Shown here piece after piece: positions 62,321 through 64,000 of a stretch of DNA of 64,000 nucleotides. How positions within the stretch are numbered: position 1 is the stretch's first letter; the number at the start of each line of letters is the position of its first letter. Location of the stretch: positions 186,001 to 250,000 of the forward strand of contig VWZL01000901.1 in NCBI GenBank assembly GCA_013396915.1. The letters are read 5' to 3'. Origin of the DNA: Stercorarius parasiticus. Lineage: Eukaryota > Chordata > Aves > Charadriiformes > Stercorariidae. Below the pieces are notes generated by a model. The model had not been told where the DNA came from, made no database searches, and worked only from the letters and a program-made list of their open reading frames with translations. The translations under genes and the position numbers were made by a program.

Positions 62321-64000
62321 CTGCTGTGGCCAGCCTGTAGCACTCACGGACCCTTTTAGACACCCTGATGCTGCACAAGGGTCAAAACTCCACATTCTTC
62401 CCTAGCAGGAGGTACCTGGGCACACACCACCCCTCATGCTCTTCTGCTTGGCAGCATCCCTGTGCATTTCCATGGGCTCGGGAAGCCTGTCCCCAGCCGG
62501 CTAGGGGCACCTGCCTGGCCCTGCAACAGCCCCGGCAGCGTGCCAGTAGCTCAAGGAGGCAGAGAAAGGATGGAAGGCCTGAAAAATGTTCATTTCATTC
62601 TTAAAGTTAAGTTACTTTGATGAACACTGACTTGACAGTCAATATTGTAGTAGATTTCCCTAGCAGACAAAAAGACAAACTTGTAGGGGATAGGGAAAGA
62701 GGGGAACTTACCTGGAAATGTTTTTTACTGTTGTGGGAATAGTTTTTGTTTTTCCCATATGGAAGTTATATGTGTAAAATCAGTGGGCTCTGGTACTCAC
62801 TTCTAGATCAAGAAGGTGGCAGCTAATCCCTACATTGCCTATGAGAGGGGAGGAAAAATATCTGGGCCTAAATCCTTTTCTTTTAACCAACATGTGGAAA
62901 AAAGTTGCAGTATCGTAACTAGTATCTTATTTAAGCTAGGTTAATTAAATGGCTTCAAACCTCTTATCATTAAAAACACACTGTACATAGTCATATTTAT
63001 ACTAATTCCTATCAGTTCAAGTTAAATTGAAAAGAGGCTGAATAAAGCTGTGCTCAGGCTGTTGGTGCAATTTTTGGACCAGTTCAGCTAACACACTCCT
63101 TCTCCTAACCCAGTGCAGATCTCACCCAAAATACCCTGAGGACACAATAAATATTTAATTGTATGACAAATATTTTATCTGCCTCAGGAGGCTGACAGGA
63201 ATACAGGTGGTCAGCTGAGCGCAAGCTGAGAGAAAACAGGTGAGTCAGTCCCATACTGAAGTGTTAGCTTATTATTCCATGACGCCCAGTCTTTGAAGAA
63301 ATACATCTTTTATAACCTAGGAGAATAAGGAGGAGGCTGCTTATGGAATTAAATGTTCACAGCTTCTAATTAGAAGGAGAGTAATTGCAGTGTCATTTAT
63401 AAAGATCTTAATAATTTATTTCATTTTCAGGACAGGTACATTTGTGCTGTATAGTTTTCATTCATACGCCAACCAAAACAGGACACTTTTCTGTTTTTTG
63501 TTTGCACTACGCATTTTCTTTCGCTTTAACATTTTATTTAAAGGTGCATTTTGGCACCTTTCAAGCTGGGGAAAAAATAAATAACAGAGAAATATTAAGC
63601 TTTGAAAGTGAAAAAAGGGAAAATTTGAGATTTTTTAAAAATTTTGCTTTGGTTTTGGTTGGTTGGGTTTTTTTCTTACATAACCCACTATTGTTTGAAG
63701 CAATGCAAACTTACAGCTTCTTCTGTAATTTACCCATTTCATTGGTGCTTTTCAGCAAAAATAAAGAAAGAAATAAAACAATGATGCATTCAGAAAACCA
63801 CTAAAACATCATAACTGTTTACTCATGGCCTGGAGTCTTTTTTTGGTATTTTAGGTAAGAAAAAGAAAGTCCCCTCTACTTTAGGCTCGAAGTCTAAATT
63901 AGAGACAATATCATCTAAGCACACACTACATCAAAGCTGAGACTTCAATTAATTTCAGAGTTATTTATATAAATGCAAGTTTCTCATTGGCAAAGTACCA

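Larger units (their letters stand above)
59706..64000. other. Non-coding stretch with a GC-rich patch
   Basis: No exon recognised. It contains an AT-rich block with conserved look (60270-60430), an A12 tract (60708-60719), a GC-richer patch (about 61.8-62.6 kb) with a (CA)n run (62091-62104) and a G4 motif (62280-62320), and a GGTTTT-like run near 63649-63673. The largest frame is 138 codons (61800-62216, plus), with no family motif. Confidence 0.55.

Noticed and set aside
1..64000. tRNA genes, microRNA hairpins, CRISPR arrays, bacterial operons
   Set aside because: I looked by eye for tRNA B-box words, known miRNA seeds, regularly spaced repeats and tightly packed long frames, and found none. 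A covariance-model scan (tRNAscan-SE, Infernal) would be decisive.

Overview
This window looks like nuclear, non-coding DNA from a bird. The main evidence is six pieces of CR1-type LINE with avian 3' ends: the terminal ATTCTATG repeat preceded by the 'ttggaaggga / tcatctagt' tail, or its reverse complement. With them are very old amniote repeats (MIR-like SINEs and L3-like CR1 fragments) and short microsatellites. There is no L1, Alu or B1 sequence. The DNA is AT-rich overall and has many stop codons in every frame. I found no cellular protein-coding exon, tRNA, rRNA, CRISPR array, operon or bacterial/viral gene. The only reading frames I recognise are remnants of CR1 ORF2 (reverse transcriptase). 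The window is best read as intergenic sequence or part of a very long intron; the sequence alone does not decide which.

Layout. 1-6084: anonymous unique sequence. 6085-6365: old MIR-type SINE, minus strand. 6366-12542: unique, with an AT-rich enhancer-like block near 8.2-8.5 kb. 12543-13547: a CR1 with an open 195-codon ORF2 tail, plus a second short CR1 tail in the same orientation. 17799-18344: a CR1 of a different 3'-end type, followed by an 11-bp tandem repeat. 19.7-22.1 kb: a relatively GC-rich stretch with no recognisable exon. 22141-22660: CR1, minus strand. 24.1 and 25.5 kb: a diverged pair of related sequences. 26540-27570: very old CR1/L3-like LINE in two collinear pieces. 30945-31690: CR1, minus strand, carrying the RT catalytic motif and a 181-base assembly gap. 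31.7-42.7 kb: unique sequence with a GATA microsatellite. 42757-43300: CR1, minus strand. 43.3-51.2 kb: unique sequence with G-quadruplex motifs and a 26-bp inverted repeat. 51185-51375: MIR-type SINE, plus strand. 51.4-59.3 kb: unique. 59330-59705: old CR1/L3-like LINE, plus strand. 59.7-64 kb: unique, with an AT-rich conserved-looking block near 60.3 kb and a GC-rich patch with a G4 motif near 62.3 kb.

How it works together. Nothing here forms a pathway. The LINE copies are 5'-truncated and inactive: frameshift, nonsense codon, in-frame deletion, or simply lacking the catalytic half. They show at least three CR1 3'-end types plus older L3-like and MIR layers, so several rounds of retroposition are recorded. 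Possible function lies only in non-coding blocks that resemble conserved enhancers by composition; these are guesses until aligned with other bird genomes. I did not find an undescribed biological system. The most checkable oddities are the gap whose size disagrees with the repeat it interrupts, the extra sequence inside the old LINE at 26.9-27.3 kb, the 24.1/25.5 kb repeat pair and two long perfect inverted repeats.
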